Source: Glycine soja (taxonomy: Eukaryota; Streptophyta; Magnoliopsida; Fabales; Fabaceae). From it: a stretch of 64,000 bases of DNA. The stretch covers positions 4,389,261 through 4,453,260 of the forward strand of contig NC_041002.1 in the NCBI RefSeq assembly GCF_004193775.1, written 5' to 3'. Below are positions 11,765-22,985 of this stretch, piece after piece (position 1 is the first letter of the stretch; every line of letters begins with the position of its first letter). Both the position numbers and the translations under genes were made by a program. The notes under the pieces were generated by a model. It did not search any database, was not told the DNA's origin, and worked only from the letters and a program-made list of their open reading frames with translations.

Positions 11765-12513
11765 TTCCTTTCTTTTGAGTGACTGAGAAAACCAAATTTA
11801 TTTGTATAACTCTAGTTAGAAGAGGTTTTGCAGCATACTTGTTTGGATGAAAACATTATGCAAGAAAGTCTCATTTATAGGACTAGAAAAGTACAAGGAA
11901 TCACTTGAAAACATACTGGATACGGATTCTTGATAGCTGCCACACTGCTATGCTAGTAAGTAGTCAAATGAGAATTAAAGAATTGAGTTGAAATAATGGA
12001 AAATTTGAGTTCTTATCTAGGCTATGTATGTTAAATATTCCATTTGTGTATAATAACAGTACATGTAGAAGCTTGTATGATTGCTTCACTTTTAACCATT
12101 TCATATCCTAAAGATTAAGGTCTTCCTTGCCAAAAACTTAACAAAATGTTGTAATCTATGTAAATTTTATTGTTCCTGCCTAAACACAAAATTATGAACA
12201 TCACCGACTTATAAGGTGTGGACACCGACACAAAACATGACTACAACTTTTTGGTGTTCAGTCTAATTAACAGCAGATAACGAACTTATTTATTGTATAT
12301 GCAAGATAAAGCAACAAATGAGGTATTTAACTTTATGATAGCTAAAACCAAAAAAATAACACAGAAACTAATATATAGTTAGTGTTGAAGATCTTCCATC
12401 CACATTACTAGTAATATGACAAAAATAGAGCATATAAATGAAGAGTAACCTAAACAAATGTGCCACTGTGCCCGCTAGCTGTCCAAATATGCACGTCCTG
12501 CTCCATGAGGCAT
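11765..12513. other. pseudogene promoter remnant and helicase 3' flank
   Basis: 11810-11905 matches the upstream region of thioredoxin gene 2 (18030-18120), including a TATA-like box. The rest is AT-rich and includes the probable 3' untranslated region of the helicase gene. I see nothing else. Confidence 0.5.
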
Positions 12514-15500
12514 CTAGTTGGAATATGAATCTTCAACATCCTTCAGCTGGTAATAGTGAGGGGCTATCTCCGCCAGCCACCCTGGATTTATCTCTGTCAC
12601 CTGCCTCATATATTCCTTGGTTGTGAGTACTAGTTCATGGTATACAACCCATCTAGGAAGAACCTGCGCCAGCCCCGAACCAGGGTGTATGCGAACATTC
12701 TGTGATTGTTTAACAGTCTTATATATTCCATACTTTTGCAGTCTCGCAGAGTGTGGGAAAAACCCAGATGTAATGGATTTCTTGATGGCATCGAAATCAC
12801 TAGAATTTGAAGTTAGTTCGATCTCAACCCTCTCTAAAAGACCTGCAAGTTGATCACGGATATCCCTAGCCTGTCTCATGCTCCTTACCTGTATGTAATT
12901 TTCATAACACCATTGTGTTGAATAATTGGTCTCCTTCCATGAATTGTAGACCCTTAGTAATGCAATATGGTCTCCAACATTTCCAGTGTGAAAATTCCTC
13001 ATTGCATTGTCTGCATATACTTGTTTATCCTTTGGACGGTAGAATATTGACTTACCAACAGAAAGCATAGCAGCAATAGAGATTATATCATCTGAACACT
13101 TGAACTTTTCTGAGGCCACTATCATTTTTGACAATGTAGGATCAAGAGGGAACTCTGCCATCCGTCTACCAACCTTAGTTAACTCACCAAACTTATTCAA
13201 TGCACTTAATGCATATAAAAGCTCAAGAGCTTTCAATAAGGCATCATCAGATGGAGGATCCATAAAATCAAAATGCATTACATTGTCAATACCAAGACAT
13301 TTTAAAGTTAAAACCACATTTGCAAGGTTAGTCCGCTGTATTTCTGGTACAGTGTTATCGTCCATTTCCTTGTGAAAAGTATATGCAGTATACAGTTGGA
13401 AGCACTTACCAGGACCTGTTCTTCCACAACGACCGGCTCTTTGCATAGCTGAAGCTTTTGAGATTGGAGTTACTTTCAAAGACTCCATTCCGGTTCTTGG
13501 ATTATAACTCTTCATCTTACAATATCCTGGATCAATGACATACTTGATGCCATCAATTGTCAATGACGTTTCTGCAATATTAGTAGCAAGGACAACCTTT
13601 CGCACCCTTTCAGGAGTGGGATCAAATATTTTAGCTTGAAGTTCAGTTGGTAGGTTGGCATATATAGGGCAGATTTTTAACTCACCAATCTTAGTCCCCA
13701 AGCCTCTGATCCGATGCTTCAAGTTTTCTTCAGCTGTTTCAATTTCTTCTTGACCCGTAAGGAATACCAATATATCTCCAGGAGGTTCAGTGACATGGAT
13801 TTTGAGTGAGGCCTCAATTGCTGCATCTAAGTAGTCACTTGGTGCTTCGGTAAAGTTAAATATTTCATAAGGATACCGTCTCCCTGGAATTTTGAATTTT
13901 GGTGCAGAATCAAAGTAATCGCTGAACTTGTCAGCATCAAGTGTAGCACTTGATATCAGCAACTTGAGATCAGGTCTGAAACGAGCAATATCCTTTACTA
14001 ATCCAAACAGAATATCTGTTGATAGTGTTCTTTCGTGAGCCTCATCCACGATCAAAACACTATAACTTGCCAAATCAGGTTCACCAAGGAATTCCCTCAG
14101 CAACATTCCATCTGTCATGTATTTAATCACTGTCTTATCTGTTGTACAATCTTCAAAACGGATGGAGTAGCCAACCTCATGTCCTAATTTAACACCCATT
14201 TCTTTGGAAACTCGAGCAGCAACACTTATAGCAGCAAGGCGTCGCGGCTGAGTACACGCAACCATTCCATGTTTTGTGTAGCCCGCTTCATGAAGGTATT
14301 GAGGAATTTGTGTAGTCTTCCCCGAACCAGTTTCACCATCAATGATAAGTACCTGGTGATCGTGAACAGCTTGGAGCAATTGCTCCCGATAAGGGTAAAT
14401 GGGTAGCTTTTCCCTCTCTTCCTGAAGTGCTTCCCTAGCTGTCTTTGCTCTGGACTTTTCATGTGAATCTTCCACCATCTCTTCATAATCAAACTTATCT
14501 CCATCTATTACCGATGTCTTGACAAAATCAATCTGATCATCAAACACAAACTGATACTCATCAAAGGCTTGTTTTCTATTTCTTGAGTCAAACTTCAACG
14601 TTGCCTTTCGAATTTGACGTTCCTCCAAGGCCTCCTGTTCGGCGAATGGATTCATCTTATCCTCAGCATTTGGATCCCTGTAACGCTGCATAGCCACAGA
14701 AAACCTCTTCTCCTGGTTAACACCGCCTTCATGATCATAAGCTTCTGGCATTCTATAGTACTCATTCACATTATCATCCTCTTTCGACCGCTTCTTCACA
14801 AGCTCATACATCTCTTTATCGTACCTCAGTTTGCATAATTCTGCTTCTGAAAGCTCAACACCTTCAAACAGATATTGCTCATCTTCTATATCATCTCTCA
14901 GTTGTAGCAATTTCTTTTCCTCCCTTTTCTTCAAGTATTCTTGCCTCGAAAAATTTCTCAAGGTTTGAATGTCATCATTCTCTGCAGCATTAGATCTTCG
15001 AATGGCCTCTTCTTTCTCCTTTCGCGTTAATCTCGGTTCAGTCACCAACTTCCGTGTCACTGCTTCGTCTCTTTCTCTCATATGCCGCTCTAATTCCTTC
15101 TTCTCTCTTTGATCTTCCAATATTTCTTCTTCTTCTTCTGAATCTGAATGATTATCTTTATGAGGGGAAATTCTTCTCTTAACTTGTCTCCCCCTCTCCT
15201 TTCTCGCAATTCCCTCATCATCGTGAACTTCTGATTTCTTCCTGAAACGTTTGCTACGATTATCAGGCTTTCTAGATTTATATGCATATGCATGGTCACT
15301 ATTGTCATCAGCCTTTAAAATTGTGTAAGTCTTCTGCTTCCTTGCCAGTATTGCAGCCTCCCTCTCTTGTTTCTGATACTGATTCAAACTCGATGGTACA
15401 CGAGGAACCCTAGAAAAAATTTCCTCCGCGAATGCGCGAGTGTCGCTTGATGATGGGATCCGAAACTCCACTAGTTTGTCAACCAAATGAGCCGGTGAAG

Positions 15501-15612
15501 AAGCTTGGTGGGATAGTCCGATCATGTACCGAACAAGGGTGGGCTGAGAATATCCTAATAGAGACATCAATTTGTCGGATACCCAATTCTTTAGACTGTC
15601 ATCATTATCCAT
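12514..15612 (-). CDS. DEAH-box pre-mRNA-splicing RNA helicase (PRP2/DHX16 class)
   Basis: A single uninterrupted frame of 1,032 residues. I chose the start at 15612 (MDNDDSLKNWVSDKLMSLLG) because the family begins with that N-terminal helical segment; the same frame stays open to an ATG at 15801. Residues 90-300 are charged and Arg/Glu-rich, with R-x-x-S and E-E-E runs. Helicase motifs appear in order: GETGSGKTT (about 426), TQPRRLAA, TDGMLLRE, DEAH (about 523), SATLDADKFS (about 554), FLTGQEEIE, TNIAETSLTI and QRAGRCGRTGPG (about 724). The HA2 and OB-fold regions follow, ending with HPGSGLAQVLPRWVVYHELV. The family activates the spliceosome before the first transesterification by ATP-driven remodelling. 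Length fits the Arabidopsis homologues of about 1,040 residues. No frameshift is seen. Expected location is the nucleus. Confidence 0.95.
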   Translation of the reverse strand: MDNDDSLKNWVSDKLMSLLGYSQPTLVRYMIGLSHQASSPAHLVDKLVEFRIPSSSDTRAFAEEIFSRVPRVPSSLNQYQKQEREAAILARKQKTYTILKADDNSDHAYAYKSRKPDNRSKRFRKKSEVHDDEGIARKERGRQVKRRISPHKDNHSDSEEEEEILEDQREKKELERHMRERDEAVTRKLVTEPRLTRKEKEEAIRRSNAAENDDIQTLRNFSRQEYLKKREEKKLLQLRDDIEDEQYLFEGVELSEAELCKLRYDKEMYELVKKRSKEDDNVNEYYRMPEAYDHEGGVNQEKRFSVAMQRYRDPNAEDKMNPFAEQEALEERQIRKATLKFDSRNRKQAFDEYQFVFDDQIDFVKTSVIDGDKFDYEEMVEDSHEKSRAKTAREALQEEREKLPIYPYREQLLQAVHDHQVLIIDGETGSGKTTQIPQYLHEAGYTKHGMVACTQPRRLAAISVAARVSKEMGVKLGHEVGYSIRFEDCTTDKTVIKYMTDGMLLREFLGEPDLASYSVLIVDEAHERTLSTDILFGLVKDIARFRPDLKLLISSATLDADKFSDYFDSAPKFKIPGRRYPYEIFNFTEAPSDYLDAAIEASLKIHVTEPPGDILVFLTGQEEIETAEENLKHRIRGLGTKIGELKICPIYANLPTELQAKIFDPTPERVRKVVLATNIAETSLTIDGIKYVIDPGYCKMKSYNPRTGMESLKVTPISKASAMQRAGRCGRTGPGKCFQLYTAYTFHKEMDDNTVPEIQRTNLANVVLTLKCLGIDNVMHFDFMDPPSDDALLKALELLYALSALNKFGELTKVGRRMAEFPLDPTLSKMIVASEKFKCSDDIISIAAMLSVGKSIFYRPKDKQVYADNAMRNFHTGNVGDHIALLRVYNSWKETNYSTQWCYENYIQVRSMRQARDIRDQLAGLLERVEIELTSNSSDFDAIKKSITSGFFPHSARLQKYGIYKTVKQSQNVRIHPGSGLAQVLPRWVVYHELVLTTKEYMRQVTEINPGWLAEIAPHYYQLKDVEDSYSN

Positions 15613-15619
15613 CGTCACA

Positions 15620-15641
15620 CGGCGGCGGCGGCGGCGGCGGC
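15620..15641. repeat. (CGG)7 microsatellite in helicase leader
   Basis: Seven CGG units lie 8 bases upstream of the chosen ATG of the helicase gene. Read in frame on the minus strand they would encode a run of Arg. Triplet runs of this kind vary in length and can form stable RNA structure in a leader. Confidence 0.8.
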
Positions 15642-15839
15642 AACAACCCTCTGCAGCGGTGGTGGCGAAACCCCAAACGCGACGGTAGAGCGGTGGTGTG
15701 AGGTGGAGCTTCGACAGTGACGCACGCACGCTCTGTTTGAGAAGACAGACCCAAGCTCTGTTCTTGGCGCGAGAGAACAGAGTATGGCACAGCACACGCA
15801 CAAAGTAAAAAACTCGAAGAAATTGTGAATCAATGGATG

Positions 15840-17305
15840 AAAGCCTATTAAGGTGTGGACGTTTATCTTATACCGCTTGGTTAGTTTAGGGTTAATCTTT
15901 TGGGAATAGAATATATATATATATATATATAATTATGATAAAAAGGAATTCAGAACTTGCGTGGGAAGCAAGTAGACATTAGTTGTTTCGTGGGAAGCAA
16001 GCCAGAGATGTGTCAGCTCCTTGGGAAACAAGTTCCTTCTCAAATACATAATACAATACAAAAAATTAATTAAATATAAGAGTAAATTACATAAATTTCC
16101 TTCAAGATTTAAAAAACTACACATGTCTTACTATTTGAAACCTACGCAAATCTTATATGAGATTTAAGAAAATTGTTTCTCCTCAATTTTTTAAAACATA
16201 CATAAATCTTACTAAATATAATTTAAATATTTGACAATAATAAGTCATTTGTGTTGTACATGAGTATTTTTTCAACAATATCTTTATCATCATCTTTTAA
16301 GTATGAGATAATTTTGATAAGAAAGAAAGAAAACCAATGTGTAGAAAACTCAATCAACCCATATATCAAATGGACAATTATGGGTTTCATAGAGCAAATG
16401 AAATTACTCTAATCAAGCTATAAAAAATCTAATGCATAAAATCACCTGAATTAACTTCATATAAGTACTAATAACACTAAATCTAGATATATTTTAAAAC
16501 ATATTGAAGGCATATGTAACTCTCTTATACCTTAGGAGAGATTTGTGTATGTTTTAAAAGAAGAGAATATACATATGTAATTTTTTTAAAATTTAGGAAA
16601 AGTTTGTATAATTTACTTTAAATTTAATTAAATAGTTGTAATTGATCATTTGGATTTGTGTTTTTTAACTAAGTAGTTTAGGTTTTAAATTTTAATTAAC
16701 CTTTGGATATAAAATAAATTATATTAAAAGAAGAATACTTACTCTATATATGTTTACAATTTTCTACAAAAGTTAATCATCACTCTACTTCATACAAGTA
16801 TCATGATTAAAAAAAATCTTTGTATCCTCTCTATTCAAATTACATTAAAATTATTCCGATAATATTTTTCTCTAATCAATTTATGTATTCTCTCTTCACT
16901 TATACATTCCTGACCTTCTTATTAGTTAAAAATAATAAAATATTTCATACCAAAAAATATTGCTTAAGATTAAATTACGTCTCATAAACCAAATAACTTC
17001 ACATAAAATATTATCCATAACCAAAAAAGAAATGTTGTCATCCATTCAAATTATGTCAAAGACACATAAATAAAATTGTAATTAACCAACGCTCGTCTGA
17101 CATTGATGTCTCTTACAAAATAAATGACAATTTGTTACCCCATACATTCTTTGAACGCCAACAAAACATTTTTGTTTTTTTGAGTTTCAAGAAAATTAGC
17201 TAAGCACACATCACACCATTTTACTTGATAATGGGGTATGGCAGGAGATATTGAAGAATTTCTCCTTATTCCTCTTCGTTTACTATAAGCTTTTTGCAGC
17301 TCAGT
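15840..17305. other. AT-rich intergenic DNA between helicase and thioredoxin gene 2
   Basis: It holds the helicase promoter side, a (TA)n run at 15910-15931 and a small repeated motif CGTGGGAAGCAAG near 15960-16030 (three loosely similar copies: GCGTGGGAAGCAAG, CGTGGGAAGCAAG, TTGGGAAACAAG). No gene is visible. Confidence 0.5.
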
Positions 17306-17981
17306 TTAATTTAGATGTTTCTCAATAAGCTTTTGCAGCTCTTCCTTTTTTGCACCCACCACCTTATCAACAACTTTGCCTTTCTTTATCAATATGAATG
17401 TTGGCATTGCCTGCACCTTGAATTCTTGAGAGACCTCCTGTTTACAATTAATTAAATATGAACATTGATACGATTCGTCGATTTTAAATATCTAAACGAG
17501 GATACAGCGCACAAAAATAATAATACATGTACAATAATGTACATATACTATATACTATATAGTCTGTTTCTCTTGACATTAAGAGGCATATGAGTAATAG
17601 TGAAAGAAAAGAAAAAGAGCAATACCATCAATTCATCCACATCAATTTTGATGAATTCCACGTTGGTGTACTTTGCAGCATACTCTTGGATAATTGGGTC
17701 CATGGATTTGCAAGGTCCACACCATGTAGCCGTGAAATCGATCACCATCTTTAGCAAAAAAAATTAAAAGTAAAAAATGGGGACACAATATCTCATCATG
17801 AAAGCTAAAAAGTGAAAAATTAAAAAATGAAGGGCTAACAATTGTAGCTGTATGTACATACCAACTTGTTAGTTTGTTTGGAGGCATCAAAGTGAGTCTT
17901 CCATTTAGCGGTGGAATGGAAGGTGAGAAGGTGGCCGGATGATTTATGAGCATTCTCCACGTTGGATAAGTTGGCTCCCAT
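17306..17981 (-). CDS. thioredoxin h-type, gene 2 (h2-like), three exons
   Basis: Exons are 17981-17862, 17748-17626 and 17437-17306, with introns of 113 and 188 bp (GT..AG, phase 0). The product is 124 residues. It starts [10 protein letters not shown]; a Gly at position 2 with Ser at 6 is the pattern needed for N-myristoylation, known for some h-type thioredoxins of this class. WCGPC lies in exon 2 ([14 protein letters not shown]) and the cis-Pro loop QAMPTF in exon 3, followed by [17 protein letters not shown]. There is no transit peptide, so it is cytosolic or membrane-associated. The exon phases and exon 2 and 3 lengths (123 and 132 nt) are identical to genes 1 and 3, showing duplication. 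It is the closest relative of the pseudogene at 11417-11760. Confidence 0.93.
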
Positions 17982-18087
17982 CTTGCTCCTTTCTTTTGGT
18001 GGCTGAGAAAACCACAATTTGTTTGTATAATTCTCTAGTTAGAAGAGGTTTTGCTTCTTGCTGATGAAAGCATTTTCTAGGAGAGCC

Positions 18088-18097
18088 TCATTTATAG
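18088..18097 (-). promoter_or_regulatory. TATA-like box of thioredoxin gene 2
   Basis: The minus strand reads CTATAAATGA about 107 bp before the ATG. It sits in a block of about 85 bp conserved upstream of the pseudogene (11810-11905). Confidence 0.55.
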
Positions 18098-18594
18098 GAC
18101 TAGAAAAGTACAAGGAATTAATTAGTTTTGCAAGCGTATCGGATTCTTTGCTAACTGTCATGCTAGTAAGTACTCGAATGGACACTTACCATACACGAGT
18201 TGGGAGAAAATAGCACTGCTTAATTAGAATCCTAAATTTTGAAACAATTATCTTAGAATTAACAATTTTTTTAACTTTTTTAAAACAATAGAAACATATT
18301 TTAAGACGCTTTTTGATAGAATTGATGTGGAATATGAGATTTTGAGACGGTCTAAAAACCATCGTGAAAAGTGTTAAACAACGTCAGATTCAAAGACAAT
18401 TAAAAATTATCATGAAAAGTTACAGAGAACCATCTTTAAAAGTGTTTTTTTTTTGTAGTAATACATATTTTTAATGTTTGGGTAATTTGTGGATCATGAA
18501 TGATAGCAACATACTCCTTAAATAATCCTTTTTTTTAAGAGCTTAAATAATCTTTTAAGGGTTAATTTCCAGTGATATATGTGATATATGTTTT

Positions 18595-19130
18595 TATATA
18601 GACTCTTTTTAACGTTAATATTATGTGATAAGATAATATAATAAGCTGTTATGTGATAGAGGAATATTATCTCTTAAGAGGAGAACTAAGACCTTTGAAT
18701 TATATTTAGAAAAAAAATAAAATCTTTAAATTATCTTTAAGAAATTCCTTGCCATGAGTTAGCTGTCCTTGATTTTGTTGAACTGGTCCTATTGGACAAG
18801 GTTGTCTACCATTAGGCTTTAGTCATCTTAGGTCTATTGGGACTAGTTGGATATGAGTTATGTCAAATTGAAACAAATTCACATGACATTTATAAATCAT
18901 GTTAAACAATTATTTTAAACTTGACTCACTTATACATAAATTAAATTTAAATAATTTTCATTTTATTTACTCATATTATAAATTAAAATGCACAAACTAG
19001 TATTCTCACTCTCTCAATTCGAACTCCTAATATTCTTTTTGTTTTTTTTTCACTTCTTGGAAGTGTATTTCATACATTATACATGTAATTGGTAAAAAAA
19101 ATCAACTATCTCAAATTCTTGTATTTTTGT
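18595..19130. repeat. tandem duplication, first (uninterrupted) copy
   Basis: Segment A (18595-18860, with TGTGATAAGATAATATAA and CCTATTGGACAAGGTTG) recurs at 19713-19946. Segment B (18861-19130, with GACATTTATAAA and AAAATCAACTATCT) recurs at 23317-23580. Here A and B are contiguous; in the second copy they are separated by the element at 19947-23307. The copy 1 to copy 2 offset for A is 1,118 bp. The unit has no recognisable coding sequence. Confidence 0.75.
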
Positions 19131-20062
19131 TTGTATATATTTAATTTTTATAATTACTTATCGCTTTTAATATTCCCTTTTAGTAATGCAATAAAAAATT
19201 ATATTATGTAAAACTTTTAAGATAATTATCATAAAAATTAATAAATTTATCATATATGATTAGATAAATATAGTGTAAAAACTCTTTATATTATATGTTC
19301 ATTAATTAAATTCATTAATGTTCTAAAAACAAATGTTTTATGTCTATTTCTATGAATATAAAATTATGTTTTATTTTTAATTTAGGTTCACTTTCTTACA
19401 TGAAAAGCTTAGGATACATGTCAAACTAATAAAAATCTATTCAAAACAAATTTAATAATAGAAAATATCTAATCACATGTTAAATGAGTTAAATCTTGTT
19501 TCTTATCAGCCCAAAGCTAAGAAGCACATGTATCTAATTAGCATTTAAGTTGGTCTTCAATGGGTATATGTCTTCATTGTGATCTCCTAGTTGGAGGAGT
19601 GGGAGAAGCCACCTACAAGAATTTTGATGGTAAAGTCAATTCAAATCAAAGCTAGAATGTGGCTATAATATGATTACAATTAAGGTCATCCTAGGTTTGT
19701 GATCTAAGTTCGTATATAGACCTTTTCTAGTATTGACATGATGTGATAAGATAATATAAGAAGCTTCCATCTCATAAAGTAATTATCTCTTAATATGAGA
19801 ACTAACACCTTTGAATTATTCGTTGTTAAGAGATTCCTGATCATCATGTGTTAGTTATCCTTAATTTTTTTTTATTTGGGCCTATTGGACAAGGTTGGTT
19901 ACCTTTTGTTGTCTTAGGTCTATTGGGGCCATTTGGATTTGAGTTAAAGGGTTGCTATTGGTCTCATAGAAATTTCTTTTGGCCCCTACCTTGGGACTAA
20001 TAGCTTTTTCTATTATGTGAATGTTCTTCCCATGGAATTATGACTCTATTGAATAAAATGCA

Positions 20063-20278
20063 CAACAAAATCATGATTTTGTTGAATGTCCAAATTCGCA
20101 CCCTTTTTATCACAACAAAATAATGATTTTGTTGTATAATATAAATGAAATCACGACAATGAAATTATAATTCTATTGTTATTTTTCTTTTAATTGGCAC
20201 CCATTTATCACAATGGAATCTCGATTCCATTGTTATTTTTTTTACACCCCCTTATCAAAATAGAATCATGATTCTGTT
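20063..20278. repeat. array of short palindromes inside the MULE end
   Basis: Five 20-22 bp palindromes follow one another: 20063-20084 (perfect, half-site CAACAAAATCA), 20113-20134 (one mismatched pair), 20157-20178 (two mismatched pairs), 20211-20232 (half-site CAATGGAATCT, one mismatched pair) and 20259-20278 (half-site AATAGAATCA, one mismatched pair). Several are preceded by a GCACCC..TTTATCA-like spacer, so the unit is spacer plus palindrome. Spacing is 44-54 bp. They lie in the subterminal zone of the element. Confidence 0.7.
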
Positions 20279-20908
20279 ATACTGTTTTTTAAAAAATTGA
20301 ATAAAATAAAAATACATTTTGTGTTTTTTATTGATTGAATACTGCAACACTACATTTATTGACTAAACATTATTTTTTCTGAGACGTATTGACTGAACAC
20401 TACTTTTCCTAAGACGTATTGACCGAACACTATTAAATATAGACGTAGTCTAAACCATCTATATTGTTAGACCAAAGCCATCACATTCTCCTTTAGCCCG
20501 AAAACCTCTACCTTTAAAGTCACATCTACCTTAGTAACCACCTCCTCTAGTTCACACCACTTATTCCATTAGAAATTTTCATTTGAACCTTCAATTACAC
20601 CATCATCGCTTAAGGTATTTGTTGTGTTCCAGTTGTTATTGTTTCTCAAAGTGGTGTTTTGATTAGCATCACTAGAGTCACAATTCTAATTACTTTTCTT
20701 TCCCAATTAGAATCTTTATTTCCAAGAACCCCAAAACTCCAGTTAGAATTCTTGTTTTCATTCCTAGCACTCTAAGAGGATTTGTTAGAGTTCCAATTAC
20801 TATTGCTTGGACCAAAAGCCTGGTTACAATTGTTCCTAAAGTTCCAATTGTTTTTCTTGCCCTAATATTCACCATATTGTTGAAAACATTGAGAATGTAC
20901 CTATTGTT

Positions 20909-21325
20909 GTGTATTACAAGGGTGACATAATTTTATCATCTGAAGGGGTATGGTTTAAATGTCCCAGTTATTCTGAAGTCGTTAGAATAAGTGAGGATAT
21001 GTCGCTTGATACTTTAAGGAAAACAATTACATACTCCATCGAAGGTAGTGGAATTTTACTGAACCTTTTTTACCGCCAACTTGTTTATGTAGGTGATGGT
21101 CGTGTTGAATATAAGTGTATAGAGCTTAAACGCAATGATGATGAGAAAATTCTTTTTCATTTTTTCAAAATTTAGTAATAAAGGTCTAATTGAGTTGAAT
21201 GCAACTTTGGACCAATCTTCATATGAAGTATTTGCCCTATTGGGCAAACCAAGGAAACCTAAATATGTTGATGAGATCATTGCTCTAATGCATGATAAAT
21301 TTGTGCAGTCATGTTTTACTTTATA
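20909..21325 (+). pseudogene. MULE transposase-associated N-terminal region, frameshifted
   Basis: The frame YYKGDIILSSEGVWFKCPSY continues through VGDGRVEYKCIELKRNDDE and stops at about 21175. The next frame picks up at 21135-21325 with FSKFSNKGLIELNATL. The pattern (G-x-V-x-Y-x-C-x-E-L-K-x-D-D-x-x-x-x-M-F-x-x-F-S-x-x-x-x-K-G-x-I-E-L) is what I recall from the N-terminal part of legume MuDR-type transposases and related PB1-like proteins. A frameshift lies between about 21145 and 21170. No transposase DDE core follows. Confidence 0.5.
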
Positions 21326-21889
21326 AAAATTGTATGTTGGTTGTTTTTTTAGAAAAGTTTGTATTATCAATGTTTCTTTAGTTATTGATGTTAGTTTTAT
21401 GAATCAATTGAAGAAACAGTTGTTGTTACTAAGCGTGCATTGTTTAAACAATTGTCGAACACAAAAAAAAAAAATAATTCAACCAAAACATAAACTAAAA
21501 AAATGTCAAAACAAAAATTGTGCATAATAAATCAAAATATACTAATAATGACAATAATAAAAAAAGTAAATAGCCTCTGCCACCCTTCTTGCCACCCTTG
21601 CCACCATTCTTGCCAATCCTTTTCCTAGGTCTCTATGCGTCTAAGTTGCAGCCAACTACTAAGCCCTCCTACAACAATTTCAAAGTTGTATGAGTTGATG
21701 ATGACTTGTGCCCTTTGGCACAGGTCTGAGGTCCAACAAGCTCTACATAGCTTCTAACGCTCTTCGAAATTGATCATGTAATAACAATTACATTACAATT
21801 AGTAACTATTTTTCAATGACAATGTAGAAAAAAATCAATAAAATCCAATTTGCATTACCAGGCAAGAGTAGTCTCCACCTGGTAAATAG

Positions 21890-22985
21890 TCTGGCAGTGG
21901 TTGCCCAGGCTATGACTTCACTTTGACAGGCGATAAATGTACATGACCATATGGTGGTTGACTAGTTGTCCCTCCTCCAGTGAAATGACATAGGGATGGG
22001 AAACCTTGTAAAACTAAGGCAAATAGTCATAGGTGCAAACTCAAGGACCCCCAAGTGGTACATCATCACCAAGAGGAGTGATATGTTGTTGCCACTCCGC
22101 TCACGCCCGATCACAAAGCTGATACGTAGGACGAGGAGGTGGCCGGCGTAGAATTGTTTGGACATGGTCAAACTTCCTCAACACCTTCTCCGGACAATAA
22201 GGCCTCACGCCAGTCCCTCATCTAATGGAGCCAAAGAAAAAAGATTGTTGTGTGAAAGGCCTCACATCCTTGTGATCTTCATATGGACATCATATGACAA
22301 CATCCATTTATAGCTTATCTAGTCTCTCCCTGACCGGAAGGACACACCCGGTTCCTCTCAACGATTTCCATCTAGTGGCTACCAGGTCCTCCACAACATA
22401 ATCCCCCGACTCTAAATAGCCAATAGTTGATAAATGTGCAAACACCCATGACTATAAAACATATTAATAAAAATATTAATTATGGTAATAAAAAAACTAA
22501 AATAATTTACTTACCATGAGTAATGTCATATAACCTCCATATTTTTTGTTGCTATATTGGCTCGCATAGGAGAGATGGTCATAGAGGTACATTAGTGCAC
22601 CTACTCCCCATGCGTACTCATGGCAACCATCTAGGTTGCCAAAGTATTGGAGGTAGACAACATGGACGTGAGTTCAGGACTTGTTGGCAAATATCACACT
22701 GCAAATCAAGTGCAAGAGATAAGTTGCCGCAACCTAAACATACGAACTCGACTCAACATAACGATGGTAAAGGTCTTCCAGCCACGTCAACCTTACCCTG
22801 ACACTTGCATTTGCCGCTATAGAAGCCTTTGTCTCTGTTAGAATGCCCAAATGACTCATCAGGAGGATCTTCACCACCTCTTTGTCAAAGAGTGAGGCGA
22901 CATGATCAATGGATTTGTCTGTCACAATCAAATGCAACAAATAGGACACATCATCCAGAGTGATGTTCATCTCTCCAACAGGCAA
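21890..22985 (-). pseudogene. plant mobile domain (PMD, MAIN-like) protein fragment
   Basis: The minus strand at 22985-22734 reads PVGEMNITLDDVSYLLHL and later VRLTWLEDLYHR, the start of the plant mobile domain (family pattern P-x-G-E-M-T-x-T-L-D-D-V). Further on, broken frames at 22700-22530 read VVYLQYFGNLDG, YAWGVGALVHLYDHL and NKKYGGYMTLL, also typical of the domain. Frames are interrupted by stops and an apparent intron near 22440-22530. PMD genes occur both as host genes and inside Mutator elements; here the element ends and target duplication favour the transposon-borne kind. It is on the opposite strand to the transposase-like fragment. Confidence 0.65.

Noticed and set aside
18230..18475. 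Possible second CACTA-like remnant ending TTTTTTGTAGTAAT
   Set aside because: Only one end is visible, with a poly-T tract and no subterminal repeats that I could pair.
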